Shown one piece after another: positions 51,734 through 62,329 of a stretch of 64,000 nucleotides of DNA (its first letter is position 1; each line of letters starts with the position of its first letter). Under the pieces are notes generated by a model. That model saw nothing but the letters and a program-made list of their open reading frames with translations. It was not told the origin of the DNA and ran no database searches. This DNA is from Bradyrhizobium sp. NAS96.2 (GTDB taxonomy: Bacteria > Pseudomonadota > Alphaproteobacteria > Rhizobiales > Xanthobacteraceae): assembly GCF_001908235.1 (NCBI RefSeq), contig NZ_LGHK01000024.1, positions 1 to 64,000 on the forward strand, given 5' to 3'. Position numbers and translations under genes: made by a program.

Positions 51734-53350
51734 TCAGTCCTTGAGCAGCCGCCGCAACAGCTTGCCGGCTGGCGAGCGCGGCAATTCCGTGACGAAGCTG
51801 ACGTCCCGCGGCGCCTTGTAAGGCGCCATGTTCTGGCGCGCCCATGCCACGAGCTGCGCCGAGTCCAGTTCGGTACGCGGGGCCAGGACGATGAAGGCCT
51901 TCACCACCTCGCCTTTCGTTGCGTCGGGCATGCCGATCACTGCCGACGCCGCTACGGACGGGTGCTTGTTCAGGATCGATTCGACCTCTTCCGGGAAGAC
52001 GCTGTAGCCGGAGACCTTGATCATCTCCTTGAAGCGTCCCATGAAGGTCAGATAGCCGTCGGCATCGAGGCGGCCCATGTCGCCGGTGTGGAGCCAGCCG
52101 TTGCGCAGCGCTTCCGCCGTCGCATCGGGACGATTGCGGTAGCCCTTGAACACGCCCGCGCCGCGGATCACGATCTCGCCCGGGACACCGGCCGGCGTGT
52201 CTGTGCCCGAGTCCGGATCGACGATCCGGATCTCGTTGCCGGGCACAGGCTTGCCATGCGTGCCCCAGCGTACCGCCTGGCGTGGCATGAAAGTGTCGAC
52301 CGTATGTGTCTCGGTCAGGCCGTACGCGGCCTCGAAGCTTTCGCAGTTCGACGCGACGGCCTGCCATCGCTTGGCAAGCGCTTCGGTCCAGTCGATGCCG
52401 AAACTGGTCACGGGATTGACGCGAAGGCTGCTCAGCTTGAAGTCGGAAATGTTCGGGAGCTGCGTGATCGCGACATTCATCGGCGCCACGCTGTACCACC
52501 AGCTCACCTGGTAACGGTCGATCGCCTGCGCCGTTACGAGCGGATCGAACCGGTACAACAGCACGGACGTCGCGCCCGCGTAGACCGGCGCGTTCACGCC
52601 CATCACCATGCCCGCGATGTGATAGAGCGGCGCGATCGAGAGCAGGACGTCATCGGCGCCGATCCCGTTGCAGTTCACGGTCGCCGCCGTCTTGTAGATG
52701 ACGTTGCGATAGGACAGCATCGCGCCCTTGGGCCGGCCGGTGCTGCCTGAGGTGTAGATCATCAGCGCCGTGTCGTTCATGTCGATCGCGACCGCGCCTG
52801 GCCGCGCATCGCTTGCTGTGACGGCAAGGAAGTCTTCGGTGTCGCCTGTCGCGCCGGCCTGCTCGGGCGACGATCCCAGCAGTTCGTCCGGAACGCCGAT
52901 CTGAGGCTGCTCGGGCAGCAGGTCGGCATAGCGAACCACGAACACATGCTCGAGCTTGGTCTTGTCGCGGACCTGCCGCACGATCGGCAGCAGCGGCTCG
53001 GCCGCGACGATCACGCGCGCGCCGAGATCGTCGAGCTGATAGGCGAGTTCGTGCTCCTTGTTCAGCGCGCCACACGGCGAGGCGATGGCGCCGATCTTCT
53101 GGATGCCGTACTGCGCCATCATGTATTGCGGACAGTTGTTCATGAACAGCGCGACCGGCTCGCCCTTGGCGACGCCGAGCTGTTGCAGGCGTGCCGCAAA
53201 TGCATCGCTGGCGCGGTCGAGTTCGAGGAACGTGACGGCACGGCCATACCAGATGCAGGCCGGTTTCTCCGGCCGCTCACGGGCATGCTGCCGAAGTATT
53301 TCATGCAGCGGTCGTTCGTCGTTGCTCCTGGGCGCGCTTTTATTGGTCAT
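51734..53350 (-). CDS. acyl-CoA synthetase (AMP-forming), third copy
   Basis: A 538-residue AMP-dependent ligase. The P-loop is LMIYTSGSTGRPKGAML, the adenylation motif is AAYGLTETHTVDTF, and the C-terminal domain has GWLHTGDMGRLDADGYLTFM, GRFKEMIKVSGYSVFPEEVE and the catalytic lysine in PRSPAGKLLRRLL. The active-site pattern TETHT differs from the TETSP of FadD and suggests a different acid, possibly aryl or short/branched. It stands alone, with a GNAT gene diverging 206 bp away. Confidence 0.9.
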   Translation of the reverse strand: MTNKSAPRSNDERPLHEILRQHARERPEKPACIWYGRAVTFLELDRASDAFAARLQQLGVAKGEPVALFMNNCPQYMMAQYGIQKIGAIASPCGALNKEHELAYQLDDLGARVIVAAEPLLPIVRQVRDKTKLEHVFVVRYADLLPEQPQIGVPDELLGSSPEQAGATGDTEDFLAVTASDARPGAVAIDMNDTALMIYTSGSTGRPKGAMLSYRNVIYKTAATVNCNGIGADDVLLSIAPLYHIAGMVMGVNAPVYAGATSVLLYRFDPLVTAQAIDRYQVSWWYSVAPMNVAITQLPNISDFKLSSLRVNPVTSFGIDWTEALAKRWQAVASNCESFEAAYGLTETHTVDTFMPRQAVRWGTHGKPVPGNEIRIVDPDSGTDTPAGVPGEIVIRGAGVFKGYRNRPDATAEALRNGWLHTGDMGRLDADGYLTFMGRFKEMIKVSGYSVFPEEVESILNKHPSVAASAVIGMPDATKGEVVKAFIVLAPRTELDSAQLVAWARQNMAPYKAPRDVSFVTELPRSPAGKLLRRLLKD

Positions 53351-53556
53351 TGTCGAAAGGCTCTTGTGCTCATGCCAGCTGGGAAAGGTGCAAACTGGCC
53401 GCTTCAGGGGTTATATTCGGACATTGGCACGCCCGGCTTGCGTGATCCGGCTCTCGCGTGCAGGACAGGCGAGAGAAACGCGGTGCCCCCGCAAGGGCGG
53501 TTGCGGCGAAGTGCGAACCTTTGATTGAGCGAGCCGTCTGCATGAGGAATACCAAG

Positions 53557-54135
53557 ATGCGATCCTATCCACGTCGCGTCAACTTCGAGAGTGGAGATGT
53601 CCAGTTCCGGTTGATGGGAGCTGCCGACGAGGCCGCCACCCTCAAATTCGCCAAGGCGCTTGCGGTGCATGACATGCTGTTCCTGCCGAGGAATATCAGC
53701 GAGCGGAAGGTGCTCTCGGCATGGATCAAGGAGATCGAACGCGGCTCGATCGTCAGCTTGCTCGCGGTGAGGGATGACGCAGTGGTGGGGTGCGGTGCGA
53801 TCGTGCGGGACCCAATGTCGTGGTCGGCCCATGTCGGCGAGATCAGGACCGTGATTGCCTCGCATGTGCGCGGGACCGGCATCGGGCGGGCGCTTTCCAA
53901 TGAGGCTTTCGATCTCGCGCTGTCGATGGGCCTCGAGCGCCTGACCGTGCAGATGACGTCGGACCAGACCCGGGCGATCGCGATCTTCGAGGCGCTCGGT
54001 TTCCGCGTCGAGGCGCTATTGCGCGATCAGGTCAAGGACCTGCAAGGCAAGACGCACGACATCGTGGTGCTCGGTGTCAACGTGTCGGAGGTGCAGAAGC
54101 TCGAGCCGAATGGCTCATCCGGCGCGATCGAGTAG
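53557..54135 (+). CDS. GNAT family N-acetyltransferase
   Basis: A 192-residue acetyltransferase. The acetyl-CoA-binding motif A is IRTVIASHVRGTGIGRALSN (residues about 103-122), and the end of the fold shows AIAIFEALGFRVEALLRDQV. The substrate is unknown. GAGGAATACCAAG before the ATG at 53557 supports that start; an in-frame ATG at 53542 lacks a site. It is a single gene between an acyl-CoA synthetase and the DUF3100 operon. Confidence 0.87.
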   Translation: MRSYPRRVNFESGDVQFRLMGAADEAATLKFAKALAVHDMLFLPRNISERKVLSAWIKEIERGSIVSLLAVRDDAVVGCGAIVRDPMSWSAHVGEIRTVIASHVRGTGIGRALSNEAFDLALSMGLERLTVQMTSDQTRAIAIFEALGFRVEALLRDQVKDLQGKTHDIVVLGVNVSEVQKLEPNGSSGAIE

Positions 54136-54313
54136 CGCGGGCCGCCACCGGAGAAATTGCGTCGCAATCCCCGCGGGAGTCACGTTCGCGACGGCAAGAC
54201 CGGGCGGCGCGGTTAATTCGCGACAAGTGCGCTCCCCGCACTGGATGGCTCTGCTGCATCCGAATGATCATCCACGCGGCGGCTTGCGCAGGCCGGAACG
54301 GCGTTCCGCGAGT

Positions 54314-54330
54314 GTTGCAAAAAATGCAAC
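54314..54330. promoter_or_regulatory. inverted repeat upstream of the DUF3100 operon
   Basis: GTTGCA-AAAAA-TGCAAC is a perfect 6-bp-arm palindrome with T-N11-A spacing as used by LysR-type regulators; another TGCAAC half lies at 54355-54360. It sits about 118 bp before the DUF3100 start in the 312-bp gap 54136-54447, which holds no gene. Confidence 0.5.
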
Positions 54331-54447
54331 GGAAATTGGACACCTCGATCATTGATGCAACATGCGTTCTCCCCGATGCTGGGCCGGCAAGTTGGTTCAC
54401 CATTCACCGCATTGTCTCGCAATCATTTCCTTGAGGTGTCCAGCACT

Positions 54448-55797
54448 ATGACGTCGACCTCTTCCCCGTCCGCAGACCAGTCCGCTCAGGCAGTCGATTC
54501 TGCAAGCTCCGGCAAGCTCACATTGTTCGTTGCCGTTCTGATCATCGTTGCCGTCGCCGAGACGATCGGGATCGTCCAGTTTCAGATCGGGCCGGGCACG
54601 GTGTTGCTTCAACCGATGGTGTGGGCGCTGCTGATCGCTGCCGCATGGAGCCTTTCAGCGCGTTATCTGCCCGCCGCCGCGCGGATCGGGCCTGGCCTGC
54701 AGACCTACGCGGGACAACTGCTCAACGCGGGCCTGCTGCTCTTCGTGGTCAAGATGGCATTCACGGTCGGCGGTGCGCTTCCGGAGGTGCAGAAGGCCGG
54801 CTGGGCGCTGCTCTTCCAGGAGCTCGGACATACCTTCGGCACGCTGGTCCTCGGCCTGCCGATTGCGCTCTTGCTCGGCGTCAAGCGCGAGGCGGTCGGC
54901 GCGACCTTCTCGATCGGCCGTGAAGGCAATCTGGTGATCATCGGCGAGAAGTACGGCATGAACTCGGCAGAGGGGCGCGGCGTGCTGGCCGAATACATCA
55001 CCGGCACCGTGCTCGGCGCGCTGTTCATCGCGCTGCTGGCCGGTTTTGTCGCCAGCCTGCACATCTTCGACCCGCGGTCGCTTGCGATGGGCGCCGGGGT
55101 TGGCTCGGGCAGCATGATGGCGGCCGCGATCGGCACCATCAACGGCCACAACCCGCCCGAGATGGCGAAGGAGCTTATTGCGATCGCCTCGGCGGCGAAC
55201 CTGATGACCGCCGTCCTCGGGTTCTATTTCGCCTTGTTCTTCTCGCTGCCGGTGTGCTCCTGGCTGTATGACAGGCTGGAGCCCGTGCTCGGTCGGTTCT
55301 CGAACGCGAAGTTGGGAGATCTCGGGCCGTCGATCGCAGGCGTCGGCGAGGCAAAGCACGGCACGTTCGGCTTCTCGGACTCGCTGCTCGCCTGGGTCAC
55401 CGTCGCGGGCGGCGTTCTGATCGGCAATTCACTCACCTACAAGGTGCTGCTGTTGCAATCGGGGGCAGGTCTCCTGGTCATGCTCGCCGTCGTGCTGCTG
55501 GTCGACGCGCTTGCCCGGCTGTTGACCAAGGTGCCGCACATTCTCATCCTGGTCGTGGTCACTACCGTGCTCGGCATCCCCGGCCTGCTGCCGTTCTCCA
55601 ACGCGATGATCGGCTCGGTCGACAAGCTGAACTTCCTGGCTTTCACGACCCCCGTGCTGACGCTGGCCGGCTTCTCGGTGGCCAAGGACCTTCCGATCTT
55701 CAGGAAGCTGAGTTGGCGTATCGTGGTGGTCTCGCTGACGGCCGCCGCAGGCACGTTCCTCGGCGCGACATTGATCGCCGAATTCTTCCATCGCTAA
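54448..55797 (+). CDS. DUF3100 family membrane protein
   Basis: A 449-residue inner-membrane protein with about ten hydrophobic segments (first at LTLFVAVLIIVAVAETIGIV). A glycine-rich stretch ATFSIGREGNLVIIGEKYGM and a motif GAGVGSGSMMAAAIGTINGH lie in the middle, typical of DUF3100. The family is unstudied but looks like a transporter. The next two genes encode an M20 aminoacylase and L-serine dehydratase, so this may import an N-acyl or peptide-linked amino acid for them (inference). The ATG at 54448 is chosen because upstream codons are not conserved-looking. Confidence 0.8.
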   Translation: MTSTSSPSADQSAQAVDSASSGKLTLFVAVLIIVAVAETIGIVQFQIGPGTVLLQPMVWALLIAAAWSLSARYLPAAARIGPGLQTYAGQLLNAGLLLFVVKMAFTVGGALPEVQKAGWALLFQELGHTFGTLVLGLPIALLLGVKREAVGATFSIGREGNLVIIGEKYGMNSAEGRGVLAEYITGTVLGALFIALLAGFVASLHIFDPRSLAMGAGVGSGSMMAAAIGTINGHNPPEMAKELIAIASAANLMTAVLGFYFALFFSLPVCSWLYDRLEPVLGRFSNAKLGDLGPSIAGVGEAKHGTFGFSDSLLAWVTVAGGVLIGNSLTYKVLLLQSGAGLLVMLAVVLLVDALARLLTKVPHILILVVVTTVLGIPGLLPFSNAMIGSVDKLNFLAFTTPVLTLAGFSVAKDLPIFRKLSWRIVVVSLTAAAGTFLGATLIAEFFHR

Positions 55798-55820
55798 GCA
55801 ACGGACAGGTAGACCTACGC

Positions 55821-56989
55821 ATGTCAAAGGAATTTGGAATCGCCGACGATATCTGCGCCCGGATGCGGGATTGGCGTCATGACATCCATGCCAACCCGGA
55901 AACCGCGTTCGAAGAGCGCCGCACGGCCCAGCTCGTGGCCGATGCATTGATGGAGATGCAGATCCCGGTCCATCGTGGCCTCGGCGGAACCGGCGTGGTC
56001 GGAACGTTGAAGAACGGCGAGGGTCCGACGATCGCGCTGCGAGCCGACATGGACGCGCTTGATCTCCAGGAACTGGGGGACCGCGCGTACAAATCGACCC
56101 GCGTCGGCAAGATGCACGGCTGCGGCCACGACGGCCACACCACGATGCTGCTCGGAGCCGCCGTTCATCTCGCCCGACACCGGCCGTTCCGCGGCACCGT
56201 CCATTTCGTTTTCCAGCCCGCCGAGGAGAATGAAGGTGGCGGCAGGAAGATGGTCGAGGAGGGTCTGTTCAAGCTCTTTCCGGCCGACGCGGTTTACGGC
56301 ATGCACAACATTCCGAACATCCCGCGTGGAAAATTCGCGATCAGGACCGGCATTGCGACGGCCTTCCTCGATACGTTCGAGATCGTGGTGACCGGGAGCG
56401 GTTGCCACGCCGCGACGCCTGAGAAAGGCATCGATTCAATCCTGGTGTCGGCCGACCTCGTCTCGGCGTTGCAAGGTATCGTGAGCCGCCGGATCGGCGC
56501 GATGGACGCAGCCGTCGTGAGCGTCACCCAGATCCATGGCGGCGACACCTGGAACGTGGTGCCCGAGACTGTTACGTTGCGCGGCACGGTGCGGACGCTG
56601 GACGCCGAGGTGCAGGATCATGTCGAGGCTGCCATGAAGCAGGTCTGCGCCGGCGTTGCGCAAACCCATGGCGCAAAGATCGATCTGAGCTACATGCGAG
56701 GCTATCCGGGCGTGATCAACACGCCCGCGGAAACCGATGCCGCGGCTGCGGCGGCCGCAGGCCTCGTCGGCGCCGATCAGGTGCAAACCGACATCAAGCC
56801 GGCGATGGGATCGGAGGATTTTGCCTTCATGCTGCAGGAGCGCCCAGGCGCGTATATCTGCATCGGCGCAGGCGAAACCGCCAACGATCCGCCGCTGCAC
56901 AATCCATACTATGATTTCAATGACGCCATCCTGCCGCTCGGCGCCGCCTATTGGGTCGAACTGGTGAAGCAACAACTGCCCGCTGTCTG

Positions 56990-56990
<1 letters not shown>
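55821..56990 (+). CDS. M20 family aminoacylase/amidohydrolase
   Basis: A 389-residue metal-dependent amidohydrolase of the M20D (hippurate hydrolase/aminoacylase) family. Metal ligands are visible in MHGCGHDGHTTMLLG (Cys-Gly-His-Asp-Gly-His) and VFQPAEENEGGG, with the far ligand in MGSEDFAFML. It would release a free amino acid from an N-acyl amino acid. The gene starts 24 bp after the DUF3100 stop, and its stop overlaps the start of L-serine dehydratase (TGATG), implying that serine is a product. Confidence 0.9.
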
Positions 56991-58387
<1,397 letters not shown>

Positions 58388-58554
58388 CGCGAACCACGAC
58401 TGCTGCGAAGCATCCGAGAACGAGCTCGAGCCGCGGGCACGACCCTGTCGCCGCGCTCCCCCGAGGTTGGGGATAGCGGAGGCCCGCTGGCCGCCGCCAG
58501 CATTGCGAATGATTTCGATTTGGAGCTAGACTCTACATTAGGAGGAGGACGACC

Positions 58555-59628
58555 ATGAGCGCTGGAGGGCGCCCGCGAGACGCCGTGCCCGCATGTCAAT
58601 TGCCGCCGGATTTCGACCAGTACGTCTATTCGGCGCAGTTGATTGCGGCCATTATTGCCGAGCTTGGCAGGCTGGACGTCCGATCGTCCGTGGCGCTGGC
58701 AGGCACGGGCCTGACCGAGGACAAGCTCGAAGCGCACACGACGCGTATCTCGTACCGGCAGATCGACGTTGTGGTTCGCAATGCGCTGCGGCTGTCGAAC
58801 GACCCGGCGGTTGCGCTTCGCGCCGGACAGCGGATGCGCGTGACGGCGCATGGAATGTACGGGTATGCATTACTGAGCAGCGCGACCTATGACGATGTGC
58901 GGACCTTCGCCAATCGATATCTCCGGGTCGTGGGCCCGCTTTGCGATGCGAAATATTCGTATGACGGCGCGGCGGTCGTCTGCGCGTTCGAGCCGCTGCA
59001 TTGGCCCAATCCAACACAGGACGTGCATCGCTTCGCGGCCGAGTTCGCGCTGTCGTCGCATTTGACGACCATGAAGGATCTGGCGGGCGAATCGTTCCGC
59101 TTTTCGCAGATTTCCGTTGCCTATGGCGAACCGGCGCATGCTGGTGCCTACCAGGCGATCTTCGACTGCCCGGTTCTGTTTCAGCAGCGGGGCAATGAAT
59201 ACAGGTATGAGTTGTCGCAAGCCGATGGTCCGGTGGCGCTGGCGGACTCCCGCACCCACGGGATGGCGCGCGAGATGTGCGAGCAGGTGTTGTCCGAGGT
59301 CAACCAGGCGGGCGGGATCGCGGTGGACGTCCGGCGCGTGCTGATCGAGCAGCCGGGCAGGTATCCGAACATCGAGGCGATCGCCGAGAGGCTTTCGATG
59401 CATCCCCGGGCGCTGCGGCGAAAGCTCGAGGCCGAAGATACATCGTATCGCGAGCTCCTCGCCGAGGTGCGGACGCGCCTTGCGATCGAATACCTGCGCA
59501 AGACCGCGATGACCAACGAGGAAATCGCGAGCCGACTGGGCTATAGCGACGCCGCCAACTTCCGGCATGCCTTTATCCGCTGGACTGGCAAGAGCCCATC
59601 CGATTTCCGGGTTTCTTCGCCGATGTGA
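58555..59628 (+). CDS. AraC family transcriptional regulator with Arabinose_bd-type N-terminus
   Basis: A 357-residue regulator. The N-terminal ligand domain (residues 25-230) includes ISYRQIDVVVRNALRLSNDP and MYGYALLSSATYDDVRTFAN, the pattern of OruR/ArgR-like AraC members. The C-terminal HTH (residues 265-350) has IEAIAERLSMHPRALRRKLE and NEEIASRLGYSDAANFRHAF. AGGAGGAGG precedes the ATG. It is closely similar to the partial regulator at 63324; the CoA-transferase operon lies between them. Confidence 0.9.
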   Translation: MSAGGRPRDAVPACQLPPDFDQYVYSAQLIAAIIAELGRLDVRSSVALAGTGLTEDKLEAHTTRISYRQIDVVVRNALRLSNDPAVALRAGQRMRVTAHGMYGYALLSSATYDDVRTFANRYLRVVGPLCDAKYSYDGAAVVCAFEPLHWPNPTQDVHRFAAEFALSSHLTTMKDLAGESFRFSQISVAYGEPAHAGAYQAIFDCPVLFQQRGNEYRYELSQADGPVALADSRTHGMAREMCEQVLSEVNQAGGIAVDVRRVLIEQPGRYPNIEAIAERLSMHPRALRRKLEAEDTSYRELLAEVRTRLAIEYLRKTAMTNEEIASRLGYSDAANFRHAFIRWTGKSPSDFRVSSPM

Positions 59629-60007
59629 AGGCCGCGGAGGGCGGGCAGCACGACGCTTGATCGTTCGTCATCGCGGGCTGTCCATAAGTCACCTCCGAAC
59701 TGGCCTCGCCGAACCTCCTCGCGGACGAACTCCGTGCATAGACTGGCCATCGACCGGAAACGCAATGGTTGGTCAAGGGGTTGAGATGTGTGGGGCGACG
59801 CGCGGTAAGGCGATCCATCGGCCGGCATTGGCGCACCTCAGGCTCTAGCTGATCCCTCTCGGAGGCGCCTTCCGAACCTCAGCTGCGCCGCACCGCCGCT
59901 GTGGTGCCCCCGGTTCGGGCCTCGAGACTGGCCGCGCTCCTCAACCGAGGGCGCGGCCTTTCTCGCGCGCACCTTGACCCGTCAGGCATCGCCTGACGGT
60001 CAGCGTG
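59629..60007. terminator. gap with two converging terminator hairpins
   Basis: A plus-strand hairpin GGCCGCGC-T-CCTC-AACC-GAGG-GCGCGGCC with TTTCT after it lies at 59930-59962. A second perfect hairpin CCGTCAGGC-ATC-GCCTGACGG (59979-59999) lies just past the stop of the minus-strand CoA transferase. Together they insulate the two converging units. The remaining bases 59629-59929 show no gene. Confidence 0.7.
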
Positions 60008-61207
60008 TCATGCCATGATCTTGCTGTCGCGCATCCCGGCGATGGCCGCGTCATCGTAGCCAGCCTCACGCAATATCTCAGTGCTGTGTTCGCCGACCGC
60101 GGGCGCCTTGCGTGGCTTCACCTTGGTCGCGCCGTCGACAAAGAACGGGCTGTCGATGGTCAACATTCCGTCGTTCTCGAACGGCACCAGCACGCCGGCT
60201 GCCAGCATCTGCCGGTCGGCAGACAGGTCGCTCATCTCGGCAACGCATTCGAAGACGATCCCTGCCTCATCGAGCCGCGCGCGCCACTCGTCGCGGTCGC
60301 GCGTCGCGAAGGCCGCGTCGAAGAGGGCGATCAGTTCCGCGGAGCGGGCGAACCGGTCGGTCTGCTTGGCAAAGCGTGGATCAGTGAGCAGATGGTCGAG
60401 GCCGAGGCATTTCGCCACGGTCGGAAAGTCGCGCTGCTCGTTGACGATCGCGAGCAGCAGCCAGCGGCCGTCGCGACAGCGGTAGTAGCAGCCGAGTGCA
60501 TTGAACAGGTTCTCGCGCGGCGGTCGTGGCGTGAAGGTCGCGCCGCACAGCGCGGCTTGCGCCATGATGCCGTTCGACCAGACGCCGTTCGCGAGCAGCG
60601 AGGAGCCGACCTGGGTGCCGCGGCCAGTACGCTCGCGCTGATACAGCGCTACCGCGACCGCCGCGAACAGCGAAACGCCGGACGGATGATCGCCCATGCC
60701 GGCGAGCGCCCGTGCAGGCGGCGTGCTGGCGTCGCTCCGCACCATGTCCATCAGGCCTGAACGCGCCCAGTAGGCAGTGACATCGAAGCCCGGCTTTCCC
60801 GCCTCGTCGCCGGTTTCGCCATATCCGGTGAAGGATGCGTAGATCAGCCGATCGTTCATCGCGGCGAGCCGCTCGTAGCCGATCGCAAGCTTGCTGCGGA
60901 CGGCGAGTGGATAGTTGGTGATGAACACGTCCGCGGTCGAGGCGAGCCGGTGCAGCACCGCCTGGCCTTCGGGTTTTGACAGATCGAGCGCGAGGCCGCG
61001 CTTATTGCGGTTATCAAGCAGCCAGCCATAGGGCTGGTCGGATCTCGGCATGCCCGGCAGTTTAGGCACCTGACGGAACGCATCGCCTGCGCCGGGCGGT
61101 TCGATCTTGATCACGTCGGCGCCGAAGTCTCCCAACAGCGTTGCCGCGGTCGGGGCGGCGATGAAGCTGCCGCAGTCGATGACCTTCAAACCCTCGAAGA
61201 TGCTCAT
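60008..61207 (-). CDS. CaiB/BaiF family III CoA transferase
   Basis: A 399-residue class III CoA transferase moving CoA between acyl groups. The N-terminus FEGLKVIDCGSFIAAPTAAT and LLDNRNKRGLALDLSKPEG are typical, and the catalytic aspartate is Asp142 in GKPGFDVTAYWARSG. It is the last gene of a minus-strand run with a 3-hydroxyacyl-CoA dehydrogenase and an acetoacetate decarboxylase. The acids are unknown; a short 3-hydroxy or 3-oxo acid would fit the neighbours. Confidence 0.9.
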   Translation of the reverse strand: MSIFEGLKVIDCGSFIAAPTAATLLGDFGADVIKIEPPGAGDAFRQVPKLPGMPRSDQPYGWLLDNRNKRGLALDLSKPEGQAVLHRLASTADVFITNYPLAVRSKLAIGYERLAAMNDRLIYASFTGYGETGDEAGKPGFDVTAYWARSGLMDMVRSDASTPPARALAGMGDHPSGVSLFAAVAVALYQRERTGRGTQVGSSLLANGVWSNGIMAQAALCGATFTPRPPRENLFNALGCYYRCRDGRWLLLAIVNEQRDFPTVAKCLGLDHLLTDPRFAKQTDRFARSAELIALFDAAFATRDRDEWRARLDEAGIVFECVAEMSDLSADRQMLAAGVLVPFENDGMLTIDSPFFVDGATKVKPRKAPAVGEHSTEILREAGYDDAAIAGMRDSKIMA

Positions 61208-61333
61208 ATGAGTCCGTCTCCGCTTGATTGCTTTGAAATCATCCCGGTATCGTCGGGTCTCTCCGACCGGATGACCTTGTCCCCGAAGTAGCTCCCCTGG
61301 GCCTGCGGTTGCATGCAGCCCGAGGCGAGCCGG

Positions 61334-62308
61334 TTATGTGCGATCCCTTCCGTTGCGCGCGGCCAGTACGTGCAGCAGCGCCACCTGGGTGTCGTCTCGC
61401 GCGCGCTCCATCTGCGGAATCGGCGTCCTGCCGAACGATGCGGCGGCCTGATCGATGATCCGGCGCTGCAGCGCCTCGTCGAGGTCGACTTGCGGAATCA
61501 CCTTGAACGACGCGGCCATGTTCTTGCCGAGGTGCTGGAAGAACGATTCGAGCCCGTTCGGTCCGCCGCCCATGTGGAACGAGCTGAATGGCCCGTTCAC
61601 CGCCCAGCGCAGGCCGATCGAGCTGGTGACGATGTCGTCCAACTCGTCGACCGTGACGACGCCCTCCTGCACGAGATAGCAGGCCTCGCGCATGATCGCG
61701 CGCTGCAGCCGGTTGGCGACAAAGCCCTGGATCTCCTTCTTGAGCACGCGCGGTACCTTGCCGAGCGCCTCATAGAACGCCACGGCGTCGGCGGTCGCTG
61801 CCGGATCGGTCCGGTCGCCGGGAACGACCTCGACCAATGGAATGAGATGCGGCGGATTGAAGGGATGGCCGACCAGCAGCCGGCTCGCATCCTTCATCTC
61901 GTGCGCCTGCTCTGTGGCGGGCCGCGCCGAACTGGATGACAGCAACAGCGCATGTTTCGGCACCGCAGCCTCGATCCGCGCCCAGAGCTGCTGTTTCCAT
62001 TCGGGCTTCTCCGGACCGTTCTCCTGCACGAGGTCGGCGCCGGCAACGGCGCGTGCCAGATCCGGCTCGAAGCGCAGATTGCGCTCCAATCCCTCATGCG
62101 GCAGACCAAGCTTCAGCAGCGTCGGTGCGATCTTGATCAGCGCGGCCTTGACGACGGCCTCGATGTCGGGCTGCGGGTCGTTGATCACGACGTTGAGCCC
62201 GTGCGCGAGAAACAGCGCTGCCCAAGAGGATCCGATGACGCCGGCTCCGATGACGCACACATTGCGATATCGGTTGAGCACGACGGCACGATCTGCGGAT
62301 GATGGCAT
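61334..62308 (-). CDS. 3-hydroxyacyl-CoA dehydrogenase family protein (carnitine/gulonate dehydrogenase-like)
   Basis: A 324-residue NAD-dependent dehydrogenase. The Rossmann motif is VCVIGAGVIGSSWAALFLAHG (split near residue 30), with the catalytic His region in LLVGHPFNPPHLIPLVEVVPG. The conserved C-terminal pattern GPFSSFHMGGGPNG is characteristic of the L-carnitine/lambda-crystallin branch rather than fatty-acid beta-oxidation enzymes. GGAGGAAACC precedes the ATG. It follows the acetoacetate decarboxylase gene by 21 bp and could supply the 3-oxo acid for it. Confidence 0.87.
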   Translation of the reverse strand: MPSSADRAVVLNRYRNVCVIGAGVIGSSWAALFLAHGLNVVINDPQPDIEAVVKAALIKIAPTLLKLGLPHEGLERNLRFEPDLARAVAGADLVQENGPEKPEWKQQLWARIEAAVPKHALLLSSSSARPATEQAHEMKDASRLLVGHPFNPPHLIPLVEVVPGDRTDPAATADAVAFYEALGKVPRVLKKEIQGFVANRLQRAIMREACYLVQEGVVTVDELDDIVTSSIGLRWAVNGPFSSFHMGGGPNGLESFFQHLGKNMAASFKVIPQVDLDEALQRRIIDQAAASFGRTPIPQMERARDDTQVALLHVLAARNGRDRT

Positions 62309-62329
62309 GGTTTCCTCCGGAGCGTCCGC

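Noticed and set aside
59567-59848. Short open frames in the gap after the first AraC gene
   Set aside because: They lack start signals and protein-like composition; the region carries terminator hairpins instead.
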